A stretch of DNA of 64,000 nucleotides from Bilabrum cf. latius (GCA_965178125.1 OZ237743.1:372001-436000); one strand, 5' to 3'. Counted from the stretch's first letter, positions 54,201-63,836 are shown. Notes: a model not told the origin generated them from the sequence alone. Numbers and translations: made by a program.

Positions 54201-55532
54201 AGAGACAGCTCGTGGTCTATGCTGCGACAAACTAGCTACGTCGTGCAGCTGCGAATGTGGCCGCACAGTTTCTACCGTACTAGCGGTTCTACCGGAGCAG
54301 TCACAGCCAGAGCACGACTCCTCGCTGCCGCGCAGACCTGCCAGCTTCACGGGGTGGTCAGGGTAGTGCGCCCGCACCAGCCCGCTCTTCACGATGAGTG
54401 CCTGCACCGTGGATCCCACACACGCTGCCATGCCGATGGACGACGGCTGCGGGATGAAGGCCCCGCTGGACATGCTGGCCTTGCCCAGCTGCTGGATGCC
54501 GCGCAGCACCTCTAGCACGGCGCCAAGGTCAGCTGCAGCCGGCTTGGGGGACGCGAGCTGGAAGGCGAGCTTGCGCCATGCGGTGTGGGCGAAGCTCCGG
54601 GGAGCTCCATGCTGGTCGTTGCGATCCGGTCCGGGCGCGTAGCCGTTGATGTCGAGGTGCTGGATGTACTGCAGCCCGCCGTCCTGGGTCTCTGTGCCTC
54701 GGGCCAGTCGGTCGAGGTGGGCGGCGGCAGTAGCGAGGGCGGTCCTCTTGGCCTCTGCTGCCACGAGGCCCCACACCGTCTCGGTGTCCGGGTGGCGGCT
54801 GCTGCTCGTCGCGAATGCCGAGGACTGCAGAACGGCCTGCACCTGGCACAGGGGCTTGAGGACAGGGGCGGCGTTGCCCGGCAGGCTGGTCATGGCAGCG
54901 AGCTTGCGGGCGCATCCAGCCGCGAAGCTCTGCAGGCCGAGCAGGTGAGCGGATGCACCGCTCGAGGTGGCGGCGCCGTCCGTGTGCTTGATGCCGTCGG
55001 CATCAGGATGATCCTTGTGCTGCAGCTCATGCAGCGCTTCGATCAGCCCGCTCGCGGCGTCGTGCATGGCTTTGCCGACCTCTCTCGGGTCCGTGTCCGT
55101 GACGAAGTCGACGAAGCGCTCCGCCGACAGCTCCTGTCCTTGATCCATCCAGTACATCATGTGCTTGCATTGATCATGCGCAGGCTGGGAGTCGGGCGCT
55201 GGAGGCGGATCGTGCTTGGATTTCCCCTTTGTGAGAGGCTGCTGATTGTGGGTTCCCGCGGCGTTGGGGCCCGCATCGTCTGCGATGAGAGCGAAGTCGG
55301 CACAAGCATACGATGTATTACTTCGTATGATCAGCGAGCTAGCAAAGGAGGCCAATGATCTCTCACTGGTGTCTGACGGCATTGCGTCGAGCTTGGGATC
55401 AATAACCGACGGAGACTTCTTGAGCTCGGTTGTCCGAGTCCTGCGGCGCACTCGGTGGGCTCTCGATGGTGAGTCACCCAGAGCTAATGGCAACAGCACT
55501 GTGAGCAGACAAAGCGATGCCAGCGTGCGCAT
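51282..55532 (-). CDS. Secreted subtilisin-like (S8) protease, copy C, intact under UAG=Gln
   Basis: One frame of 1,416 aa from ATG 55532 to TGA 51282 with nine TAG codons (53757, 53358, 53301, 52461, 52419, 52377, 52182, 52116, 52083) and no internal TAA or TGA. Signal peptide 1-19 (MRTLASLCLLTVLLPLALG), then a basic RVRRRTR segment, and a ~400-residue N-terminal domain of unknown type. A Ser/Ala-rich linker follows. S8 domain: Asp607 in FVLDEAV, His683 in DTHGTKVAT, Asn820 in VAAGNNG, Ser944 in GTSYAAP. Then a Cys-rich stretch (CHNVYKTCHCGCF) and a novel C-terminal domain (VELYDDCPW, RWFVKSPVTDKMYI). Probably an extracellular protease; substrate unknown. The standard code would split it into ten pieces. 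Confidence 0.9.
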
Positions 55533-56300
55533 GGTAGCTGGAAATGAGTGGTTCTACCGGTCGCATGCGTGATGCGTAGCGACCAACTCGGAATATTGCA
55601 CCTTGACCAGACGCCGCGGCCGGGCCGAAGCAGAAGCCCGCGGCGCCATCTGCCGTAGCAGTCTTGTCTGCAGTGCCTTGTTGACATAATTGTACCTCTT
55701 TAGGGGCTTCCTTTCTCCGTCCCTCATCCTTACGGTGCTTTCAACCGCTGGCAATCCGGTCCTGCACCATATCTCCTCTATCTCCTTTTGCTCTCCCCTC
55801 AACTTCCGCTCATCAACCACAAGAGTTGATCATGCCGACAAGCATGTTCTCCGCCATCTCAGCACCTGACAACGTGCATGGTACTTATTCCATGCACTCT
55901 CCAGAGTGTCCAGGAATCCACTCAGTTCCTGCCGCCCCCTCCTTGATCCTCTGCACTACCTACCTCATCCTGGGAATTGTTGCTCCCTTGGATAACTCAG
56001 TCAGCTCTAACTTCCAGTGTTTCTCGTCCCGTGGGGATCGTCCATCCACCTCCTGAAACCATCTCCACGATGCAAACGATTTGATTCTCCTTCTCCACCG
56101 GAGGCACCGAAATCTTTACATTTCTTGCCGCCGCTATCTGCAGGCTTTGCTGGCATGGTCGACTTCATTATACAAGAATGGCCAAGATCTTATACATATG
56201 AGAGCCCGTACAGAAGCATCACCTCGATCGTGAGGCGGTTCGCTGTCTCAAGACATCTTGCTCATTTTACCCGAGAGGAGCCCGCTGCACCGCATGTCTG
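55533..56300. other. Divergent upstream region of S8-C and LRR-3
   Basis: Duplicate of 24199-24730 plus 40484-40726, here without LINE or Ngaro2, so it is the empty insertion site. It contains the conserved 88-aa minus ORF (55554-55820) and a plus ORF ending HVC (TGA at 56302), whose last ~80 residues are conserved before LRR-1. A related segment containing YMIQE and SPYRSITSMVR occurs before LRR-2. The latter is a candidate first exon of the LRR genes. Confidence 0.4.
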
Positions 56301-57773
56301 TTGAAAGTCAAGTTCCTATCTAAAACTAGAGTGCGCCTTGATTTGTCGCAGTTTTCATCTGACGGCATGCACGAGAGCCGTAGGGTAGGCAGGAACGATT
56401 TTGCTCCCGAGTGCGGATCGCTCCAGCAGTTGCTGGAGGCCATCAGGCAGGGGTACTCCAGCGCCACAATGCCTTCCGGATCGGGCATGGCAGGCTTGAA
56501 GCAGCTGCTAGCGCTGCTGCCTTCGGATGGCATCCGGTTGAAGTCGCTGCGGCTGGTTGACGAGACGATCGATGTTCCGACAGCCAGGTTGCTTTGCGAG
56601 ATGGTATGTTTGGACGTGGAGGGCCATGGGTTGTCTTGCTTGCATCTGAAGGACTGCATGTGGAAGCCAGGCGCCATGGCAGCACTGGCTCCGTCGATGC
56701 TGCACTCGGGAAGGTCGAATCGTCTGGAAGCACTCCTATTGCAGAGCACTTCTGGCGAGCAATCGGTGAAAGCAGCCCCTCAGGATCTGTTCGAGTCGCT
56801 CGGGTAGGTGCTAGGAGACTGGCGCTGCAGCTTGTATGCGCTGAGCCTGGTGGGCATGCTCGGATGGAATCACCGATATGGTCCGGTTCAAGGTGTGGAC
56901 TGGACTTGCATGTATCGGCGCAATGCCTCGGTGGCCAGGGGCATGCTTAGAAACACAAGCATTCGGTATTTGTCGACTGGGGACTGCATAGTTGACACAG
57001 AGCAGCTGGTCGCGTGGGCCGATGCTCTGGCCAAGCATCGCTGGTTGCGGCAGCTTCTTGTGTCGTTTTACCCCGTGTCGCGTGAAGCCCTCATTGCGGT
57101 CGGTGAACCGGCGGCAAAGATCGTGCGTGAGAGCGTGAGCATCAGGCACCTGATGCTGTTCTATGACATGTGTGAAAGATGGTTGTCGGTGCCGCCTCCG
57201 TTGGACCTGCTACGAGCTGCCATCAGGCAGAACAGAGCGCTGCTATCGATCTCCATCGGGACTGATGGAGGAGAGTACAGCGGTAATGAGGATGAACTTG
57301 ATGTGGAGCACGACAAGAATCTTGATGCCGTGGTGGCCAATCCCCGGATCGTGTTCTACGACTGGTGCACCATAAATATGACGCACTTTAATGACAGCGT
57401 GGAAGTAGTCATGGTCCCTCGATTATAGCAGTACCAATCCAGACAGTCCAGGCTGTGGGCCCTGGTACAGCATAGGACCGCTGCGCAGGCTCACCGGGAT
57501 GCGAGGCTAGTGTGGCGAGCTGCAGCGGAGGGCAGGCCCCTAGAGTTGGCGAAGCGACTGAGGCTGGGGGTGATGGCAGGTGGAGCTGAACAAGAGATGC
57601 TAGTTTCAGGTAGGCGGCTAAATGCGGTGCAAGCAGCGGAGGCAGGGGAGCACAGTGAGTGCGCTCTGCTAGTGCGCAGGTCAGTCGCACGAGAGTTGAA
57701 CCGACGTGCGATTCGTTTTGCCAACGATGACACATCTGAAGAAGTATCCTCATGCAGCTGCATGTTGCTCTGA
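56301..57773 (+). CDS. Leucine-rich-repeat protein LRR-3
   Basis: 490 codons with TAG at 56805 and 57426 and TGA at 57771. Nearly identical to LRR-1, with scattered substitutions (for example SVEVVMVPRL versus SVEVAMVPRL). Same LRR spacing and Ala/Arg-rich C-terminus. No ATG stands at 56301; the first conserved ATG is GMHES (about 56368), so the start or an upstream exon is unresolved. Partner of S8-C in the divergent pair. Confidence 0.75.
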
Positions 57774-58402
57774 GAACTTAGACTACAGATCAGATTTGTT
57801 CCTTCAATCATACCCATTGGCTCATGTTTACGGCTGCTGCCGTCCCTTCTGGTTGGCAGCTACCAAAAAGAAAATATCCTTGCCCACGGTCTCGCGGACC
57901 CACTGGGCTTCACCCTGAACGGCTGGTTCTTCACCAGTCCACCTGAATGCTATACCCGGTATTCATCTGACACTACGAATGTACACACCACTTTCTCAAT
58001 GCATGTCGACTGGCCTCGTCGCTTCAGGGCTTCTCGTTCCCGTGTACTGCCCTAAGGTCCGTGTGCGCCGCACCCTGCATCGCCAGCTCGACACTATCCT
58101 CTCAGCTTACACGTACAGGTCATGGCTGACCTTCTATTCGTCCCGTCTACCCGCCCGCCTTTTGGCATCTTCTGCGCGCTGCTGGCCATGCAGCCCGCCG
58201 CCGCTTGCGTAGCCCTCGTGCCTGGCACCTGAAGCCCCTCTCTCCCGTTGTGTCCTCCCCTTGACACAACAGTCGTCGGCTGTGCTGGTGTCCCCTCGTG
58301 TTCCTCTTTGCCTCACCGCCGCCCACCTTGACTTCCGGAATCATCTCTGGTCTCCATCGCTTCAATCCTGATGTCCTAGTGCATATACCAGCGCTTCTGC
58401 CG
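57774..58402. repeat. Duplicate of the LRR-1 downstream spacer, cut by element 2
   Basis: Matches 42196-42830 up to CAGCGCTTCTGCCG. In the uninterrupted copy the sequence continues CGTAGCACCCG; here a G run and element 2 follow. This fixes the left insertion boundary of element 2 to within one or two bases. Confidence 0.85.
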
Positions 58403-58409
58403 GGGGGGG
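58402..58409. repeat. G8 run at host / element 2 junction
   Basis: Eight G residues separate host sequence (ending CTTCTGCC) from element 2 (ACAACAGGTGGTGG). One G belongs to the host copy. Confidence 0.7.
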
Positions 58410-58649
58410 ACAACAGGTGGTGGTAGGTACACCAAGCGTTTAGGACGAGGGCTACGCTACGCTCGCCCCTCCTTTAAAGGCATATTTAGCAACTCAAGTG
58501 TTTCCCCTATAAACCTAAATGATTTCACAGGGGGTTCCCCAAGAACCCCTATAGAACCCCTCTATGTACCCATTTTCAGATATAAAATTTACTCCTACGA
58601 AGTAGGGGTAAATTGAAGAATTCTAATATTTAACCCCCTTATAAACTCT

Positions 58650-58734
58650 AACAGCAAAGACAGAGATGTTTTAGTAAAGTAGGAAAAAATGAAGAAATTA
58701 ACCAAGTGTCCAAAATATCTCTGTGTTTGCTGTA
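58650..58734. repeat. Inverted repeat shared with element 0
   Basis: Arms AACAGCAAAGACAGAGATG (58650-) and ATATCTCTGTGTTTGCTGT (58715-) can pair. The same arms, with small changes, lie at 736-825. Confidence 0.65.
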
Positions 58735-58879
58735 GGAACGGAAGGATGAATTCCCAAGAGACCAAGAGACCAACCGAGGATTTCCCCAAGAGAACAAGGT
58801 ATTTTATCAAGAGACCGAGGTATGTTCCCAAGCGACAAACCGATAAACCGACCGATGAACCGACCGATGAACCGACCAA

Positions 58880-58950
58880 GGATTTCCCAAGGATTTCCCA
58901 AGGATTTCCCAAGGATTTCCCAAGGATTTCCCAAGGATTTCCCAAGCGAC
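58880..58950 (+). repeat. GGATTTCCCAA tandem repeat
   Basis: Six copies of an 11-bp unit. The inverse sequence CTTGGGAAA recurs at 435-590 in element 0. Confidence 0.85.
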
Positions 58951-59004
58951 TAAATTGTTCTCCGAAGCAACCAAACCGATTACCCAAGAGATGATACATT
59001 ATAA

Positions 59005-59568
59005 GGAAAACGAAAACGTATTTTAAGTCCCTTTGGAAAAGTCCCCCAAGATGCTCGGGCTTTGCCCTCCGCTCTTTTGATATCTTTTTCAAAGATTAAA
59101 ATTGAGAGATTTTACAGGTCAATTTTAAGAGACTTAGAAAGAATAAATATATTTTCCAATTAAAATTAAATGTTGTAATTCCTATGATGCCACCATAAAA
59201 ATTAAAAGGAAAACGAAAACGTATTTTAAGTCCCTTTCGAAAAGTCCCCAAAAAACTTGTCAATTTTACAGGTCAATTATAAGAGACTTAGAAAAAATAA
59301 ATTAAGTTCCCTATTAAAATTAAATGTTGTAATTCCTATGATGCCACCATAAAAATTAAAAGGAAAATAAAAAACAAATTATAATTGTTTTCCAATTAAA
59401 AACACAAAAATTGATTGAAAAATTTTGACAATATAGGATACAAAGAAATATTAAAATTAATTTTCCAAGATGCTCGGGCTTTGCCCTCCGCTCTTTTGAT
59501 ATCTTTTTCAAAGATTAAAAATAAATGTTGTAATTCCTATGATGCCACCATAAAAATTAAAAGGAAAA
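59005..59568 (+). repeat. Interspersed direct repeats near the left end of element 2
   Basis: R1 (GGAAAACGAAAACGTATTTT...) at 59005-59045 and 59208-59249. R2 (AAATGTTGTAATTCCTATGA...) at 59168-59213, 59322-59367 and 59523-59568. R3 (CCAAGATGCTCGGGCTTTGC...) at 59046-59101 and 59465-59520. They are in the same orientation and nearly identical, a pattern that would fit an iterated replication or regulatory region, or tandem duplication. Confidence 0.8.
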
Positions 59569-59656
59569 TAAAAAACAAATTATAGAATATTAAAATTAAT
59601 TTTCCAAGGATTTCCCAAGAGATGATAATTTAAGCCATTCTATATCACTATAGTAA

Positions 59657-59770
59657 ATGAACCCATTTTTAAAGGAGTTGATGATAGAGCATATTGTCAA
59701 GCAAATTAATCCACGTATTTGGAAAAAATTACACGAAAAACTAAAGGAATACAAGAAGCTCGGGCTTTGA
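59657..59770 (+). CDS. 37-aa small protein (element 2)
   Basis: Starts MNPFLKELMIEHIVKQ directly after CACTATAGTAAATG, the promoter-like motif of this element, and ends TGA. Basic and helical. The motif at the start supports expression; function unknown. Confidence 0.45.
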   Translation: MNPFLKELMIEHIVKQINPRIWKKLHEKLKEYKKLGL

Positions 59771-59801
59771 TATAAGTAGAAGACTATACTATAAAGTACT
59801 T

Positions 59802-60086
59802 ATGAAGCCACATACCTACGATTTTGAAAAGGTTGTTGAAAATTTTCAATTTAAAGCACCCTCAAGACGCAAGAATAAGAAGTATGATGTTTTTGACGAA
59901 AATGATGAATATATTACATCGTTTGGTGATAGGCGGTATTAGCAATTTTACGATAGAATAGGGTATTACAGCCATTTAAATCATTTAGATACGGACCGCC
60001 AATTTAGATACTTCAAACGACACGGTATCGAAGTAAAACCAAGAACCCCAAAGTTCTTCTCACATTTTTACCTTTGGAGTTCATAA
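59802..60086 (+). CDS. DUF5754-like small protein (element 2)
   Basis: 94 aa with one TAG (Gln) at SFGDRRY-Q-QFYDRIGYYSHLNHLD and a C-terminus RYFKRHGIEVKPRTPKFFSHFYLW, ending TAA. The order FGD.RY..., H.D..R..RY..RH, ...FS..YLW is that of DUF5754 proteins, small conserved proteins of large DNA viruses and PLVs with unknown role. Under the standard code the family core would be cut in the middle. TATAAAG lies 15 nt before the ATG. Confidence 0.65.
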
Positions 60087-60124
60087 ATGACACGTCAATA
60101 AATACACTAATTCATCAGGATTTA

Positions 60125-60412
60125 ATGTATGTTTCTTACAAACCTTATCCACCCACTTTTTATACTAATCAGCGTTTTTTCCCCTATTCCAAAGACGAAC
60201 TATACAATGTCTCCCGCAGGTTGCTATATCCATTCCATCCGCCTAAAACTAATATGGGTTATAGTCAATCTTATACGGAGAATGATACATTAAATATATT
60301 AACTCAGGGTCTTCATAAAAACGTTTCCGCACGCTTTCACTCATTGTGTGCTATTGCCTATCAGGACGAATTCCATAACTGTCAAAGAAGTATATTGTTT
60401 TATTACGCTTAA
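60125..60412 (+). CDS. Uncharacterised 95-aa ORF (element 2)
   Basis: Starts MYVSYKPYPPTFYTNQ and ends at TAA. Aromatic- and Pro-rich at the N-terminus. No promoter-like motif directly before the ATG, and no recognised family. It is listed because no other gene occupies the space. Confidence 0.35.
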   Translation: MYVSYKPYPPTFYTNQRFFPYSKDELYNVSRRLLYPFHPPKTNMGYSQSYTENDTLNILTQGLHKNVSARFHSLCAIAYQDEFHNCQRSILFYYA

Positions 60413-60456
60413 ATAAGCACACCCAGTGTCCAGAATTTATTTCTTCTTGGTATAGA

Positions 60457-60612
60457 ATGATACAACAATTACAACGACTAAATAATCCATCAATACTATT
60501 GTACTATCCTAATTCTGTATATGGAACGATGTTTACCGACGTAGGAAGAAACCCCTTAATATTTGGTGGAGTTTGGAGGAGAACACGAATATCACTATCG
60601 CTAAGAGCATAA
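60457..60612 (+). CDS. 51-aa small ORF (element 2)
   Basis: Starts MIQQLQRLNNPSILLYY after TATAGAATG and ends TAA. Not recognised. The remaining ~190 nt to the ATPase gene are AT-rich and hold its promoter-like ATATAGTAAATAC. Confidence 0.35.
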   Translation: MIQQLQRLNNPSILLYYPNSVYGTMFTDVGRNPLIFGGVWRRTRISLSLRA

Positions 60613-60807
60613 TCCATAGATTTATTATAGAATGATATATTGGGGGAGATAAAAGCATCTCTTAACCACTATTTAAGCGTAGAAGTATTTCTACAAAATC
60701 CGTTTTGGAATTTGTGGATAGCATAAAAGACAATCATTCAAAATAAGTTTTCAACAAAAAGACAAAACACTTTAGAAAAAAAAAAAACATATAGTAAATA
60801 CACTAAA

Positions 60808-61710
60808 ATGGCTCATTTTTCTTGGAAGGAAACTACAAAATCAACACCCATCGCATATGACACTCACGGAAAACGTATTTTATACACGGCGGAAAACACA
60901 GACAACCAATTTGGAGATGATAGTATGTCATTTTAGGATTTTCAAGTATCATCTCTTACAGGGAACAGATTTCCGCAGAGGAAAATGGATTTATTAGCAC
61001 GACACTTAATCAAACAGGTCGAACCCCTAGACGAAGACATCAAATATTTGTATGAAAAAGCATAGGAAAAGAAACATAAAGAGATTACATTAAAATAGGG
61101 TGAATTCCAATCACTACCAAATCCAAACGGAAGAGAGGTCATTTTTATCACCGCACCATCAGGCGCGGGTAAGTCTACTTGGGTTTCCAAATATGCTAAG
61201 AATTATCATAGAATGTTTCCGAACAGGAGAATTATTTTATTTTCTCGCGTATAGTAGGATAAAGTCTTAGATGAAGTGAAAGGACTGAAAAGGATTATTT
61301 TAAATGAGGAACTGGTGGTGAACCCGATTGATATTCATTAGGAATTAAGGGACGCCTTAGTAATCTTGGATGATATTGATACAATCAAAGATAAAAAATT
61401 AAGGGAAGCCCTCAATCATTTACAGGATGAAATATTATAGGTTGGAAGACATAGCAATACTTCTGTATTAATCACAAGTCATTTAAGTACCAACTATAAA
61501 AGTACCCGTATTATTCTTGCGGAAAGTACAAAATTCGTTATTTTTCCGTAGTGTTCATCCGCACATTCTCTAAGGTATTTGTTAAAGAATTATATAGGAC
61601 TTGAGAAACAAGAAATCTCTAAAGTCTTAAAAATGCCTTCCAGGTGGGTCTGTGTCCACAGGAATTACCCGAGGTATTTAATTGGAGAAAGGTAGGCTTA
61701 CCTTATGTAA
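60808..61710 (+). CDS. FtsK/HerA-type genome-packaging ATPase with nine UAG-Gln codons (element 2)
   Basis: A 300-aa ATPase when TAG is Gln; nine in-frame TAG, stop TAA at 61708. Walker A APSGAGKSTW, Walker B ALVILDDIDT, sensor-like VGRHSNTSVLITSH, C-terminal RWVCVHRNYPRYLI. The motif order is the same as in the element 1 ATPase (9985-10710). TAG codons lie directly beside conserved motifs, for example just before VGRHSNTS and after VIFP. It would be read as fragments under the standard code. Confidence 0.9.
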
Positions 61711-61718
61711 TTTTGGTC

Positions 61719-61737
61719 AAACTTTTTATAAAAGTTT
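61719..61737. terminator. Hairpin AAACTTTTTATAAAAGTTT
   Basis: A perfect 8-bp stem preceded by TTTTGGTC, between the convergent ATPase gene and the gene at 61740-61976. The same module with GC change (AAGCTTTTTATAAAAGCTT) is at 62016-62034. A transcript 3'-end signal is a plausible role. Confidence 0.45.
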
Positions 61738-61739
61738 CT

Positions 61740-61976
61740 TTAAATAATATTCTATTCTCGTATATACCGACTTGCTTGAGGTAAACTCATACCAGTCTAC
61801 TACATCACCATTTTTACAAGTTTATTGCGACGTTTCATTTTCTCAGAAACTTTTCGTTTGGGCTTTAAACCTTTTCCAACTTTAATATGATGGTTTTTAA
61901 CTCTATTTAAAGCGTCTTGTTCTTTCTATAGCGCGAGTTGTTTGGTTCTCTATATAATCCACTTATCAATATCCAT
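61740..61976 (-). CDS. 78-aa basic protein with five UAG-Gln codons (element 2)
   Basis: Minus-strand frame starting MDIDKWII after GTATAGTATAATG and ending TAA at 61740, with five TAG codons. Lys/Arg-rich centre (KPKRKVSEKMKRRNK) and a C-terminal helix pair (TGMSLPQASRYIRE), which may bind DNA. It cannot be found as an ORF under the standard code. Family not recognised. Confidence 0.65.
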
Positions 61977-62015
61977 TATACTATACACAAACACTTTATT
62001 TTTTATTTTTTGGTC

Positions 62016-62034
62016 AAGCTTTTTATAAAAGCTT
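62016..62034. terminator. Hairpin AAGCTTTTTATAAAAGCTT
   Basis: Second copy of the TTGGTCAA-hairpin module, perfect 8-bp stem, lying directly upstream of TATAGTAAATG of the next gene. It could also act as a regulatory or boundary element. Confidence 0.45.
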
Positions 62035-62041
62035 ATAGTAA

Positions 62042-63223
62042 ATGAAAACTGCTAAAGTGAATGCTCTTATTCAGCAAGCCCTAGAGAGGGAACTTGACAA
62101 TGCTAAAATGTTAGATTTACAGGCAAGGGACGACGTAGATTTAGAAACAGAATATAGTGATTTTATAAGGAAAAGGGCAAAAATTGAACGATTAAAAGAA
62201 AGTGGAAGGTATGGAACTCCAGCGTAGAGAAAATAGGCAGACCAAAGCAACGAGGAAATCATATCTAAGTCAATATCTGGTATAATGAAAGGTATTATTG
62301 AGGGTAAAAATGTAAGTCCAGCAGTGAAAGCATTGAAGGATTTTGTTGGTAATATCAATATGTCTCCACAAATGAAGCAACAACTAGCCCGTCAATACGT
62401 AAATATTGAGAGATTTCAAAGGAAAGGCTACGAAGGACTGCAGAGAGTTCCAGCTGAAGACAGAAAACAACTCTTAGAATTAGGGAAAGTTATATAGGAG
62501 GCATCCGGACAACGAATACCGTAGGGAATGTTGGGAATTGATTAGTAGCCAACATCTTTACAAACACCTGCTCGAACAACAAGAAGAAACACGTTTTCCG
62601 CTCCAACACAAGTACAGCTTCCAGAAAAGGGTTCGATTGCGTATAAATAGTTATTGGAAAGAGCCAGAGAAAGAATACAACAAGACAGACCCTTAACTGA
62701 AAAACAACGAATAGCGTGGGATTTAGAATAGGGAAAGAACTTCTCACAAAGAACATCACAGGGACAGACAAATATGTTTTAGCATTTTCCAGAGGGTTCA
62801 AGTAGTAATGCGTCAAAAACATCAAAAGACTTAGATGCCATATTAGCCGCAGCGAGCAATGAAAGACCACTACCGCAAGGAAGCACTCCGGGGGCGTGGG
62901 ACCCAGAAACTGGTGAGTACTATGATATGCCGAGTAGGATAGAAATTGAGCAGGGAATTGGAAAACGTGCTACTAGACCTGTGTAGCGATTTACGGGGTT
63001 TAGTCCGCCCTATGGAATGTAGTAGCCTGATTTAGAAGACCCACCATCACGCGCAATGACTGTAGAAGAAAGTGGAAAACCAAAAAAGGGGAAAGGATTA
63101 CGAGGTGGAAAAAGGATTATCTATGATACAGCAATGAATGTAGCCAAGAAAGTAAAAGGAGCCGATAAAGATATTCATCATTAGGTTGCTATGGAACTAT
63201 TACATCTTTTAGGAAAAGATTGA
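62042..63223 (+). CDS. 393-aa protein with thirteen UAG-Gln codons (element 2)
   Basis: Frame from ATG 62042 (after CTTATAGTAA) to TGA 63221 with thirteen TAG, including two TAG-TAG pairs, and no other stop. N-terminal half charged and helical (ALIQQALERELDNAKML); middle rich in Pro/Thr/Gln; a segment GSTPGAWDPETGEYYDMP; C-terminus KPKKGKGLRGGKRIIYDTAMNVAKKVKGADKDIHH. Likely a virion-associated structural protein from composition and place before the fibre and minor capsid genes. Not recognised. Confidence 0.7.
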
Positions 63224-63288
63224 CCAAAACCTCTTATTTACATCTTTTGGCAACCTGATAAAAATTATTTCTGTGGATATACTATAAA

Positions 63289-63780
63289 ATGTCAGTTTCA
63301 AATCTTCTATCTAAGAACAGTCTAGACCTTATGTCTCAAACTATTACGTGTAATGTTGTGAGTAGCGACGCAATTAAAGTGTCCGCAATTACTAACTCTA
63401 CGGGAGCAGTCATAGGCAATCCAAGTATTGAATTCAAAGACGGAGAGCCTTATATGGAGTGGGGTGAAACTGTTCTACGGTTTGGAAAAAACGGAGCGTC
63501 TGCTGGTTGTCAGTTCAGTATGAGCGAAGAAGGAGAAAGATGCGATATTTCACTAGTTGGTTCATTCAAGACTTCTCAAGAGGGTGTTGTTGGGCTGAGT
63601 GAGGTTGCTGGAGCTACATTGGCTGACGCTTCTACCCCTATTAATACGTCAGCAGAGCGAAAGTTCAAGGGCGCTTTAGTGTATAATGGAAGCGACAACG
63701 ATGTCTATGTGGCGATTGGCAGTTCTTCTACATCTAGTTGGAAATCCTTAGTGTCAGGTTCACTTATTACACCATCTTAA
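63289..63780 (+). CDS. Fibre/spike-like protein (element 2)
   Basis: A 163-aa Ser/Gly/Val-rich protein starting MSVSNLLSKNS after ACTATAAAATG, with segments like SIEFKDGEPYMEWGETVLRFGKNG and GALVYNGSDNDVYVAIGSSSTSSWKSL, which look like a beta-rich head domain. It may be the functional counterpart of the element 1 fibre proteins, without the DVATKAYVD repeats. No TAG inside; stop TAA. Confidence 0.5.
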   Translation: MSVSNLLSKNSLDLMSQTITCNVVSSDAIKVSAITNSTGAVIGNPSIEFKDGEPYMEWGETVLRFGKNGASAGCQFSMSEEGERCDISLVGSFKTSQEGVVGLSEVAGATLADASTPINTSAERKFKGALVYNGSDNDVYVAIGSSSTSSWKSLVSGSLITPS

Positions 63781-63836
63781 TTATACTTTAGAAAAGTAAT
63801 CAAACCCACCCCATAATTATAAACGTCTATAGTAAA

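Larger units (their letters stand above)
58410..59656. other. Left terminal region of element 2, non-coding
   Basis: About 1.25 kb without a supported gene. It contains hairpins (ACTCCTAC-GAA-GTAGGGGT at about 58591-58611; arms at 58650-58672 and 58712-58734), a run of GGATTTCCCAA units (about 58880-58950) and three families of direct repeats (59005-59568). A terminal inverted repeat cannot be tested because the other end is outside the window. Confidence 0.6.

Noticed and set aside
51282-55532. The S8, LRR, LINE and Ngaro genes as decayed pseudogenes with many stops
   Set aside because: Every internal stop is TAG, with none of TAA or TGA apart from the shared codon-70 TGA in S8-A/B, and frames are kept over thousands of codons without frameshifts. 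That is recoding, not decay.
58689-58994. ORF of 101 aa across the element 2 left end
   Set aside because: Most of it is the translation of GGATTTCCCAA repeats and one arm of the inverted repeat; opposite-strand frames are equally open.
60942-61190. Minus-strand ORF of 82 aa inside the element 2 ATPase
   Set aside because: It is the shadow of the ATPase frame, which has clear Walker motifs on the plus strand.
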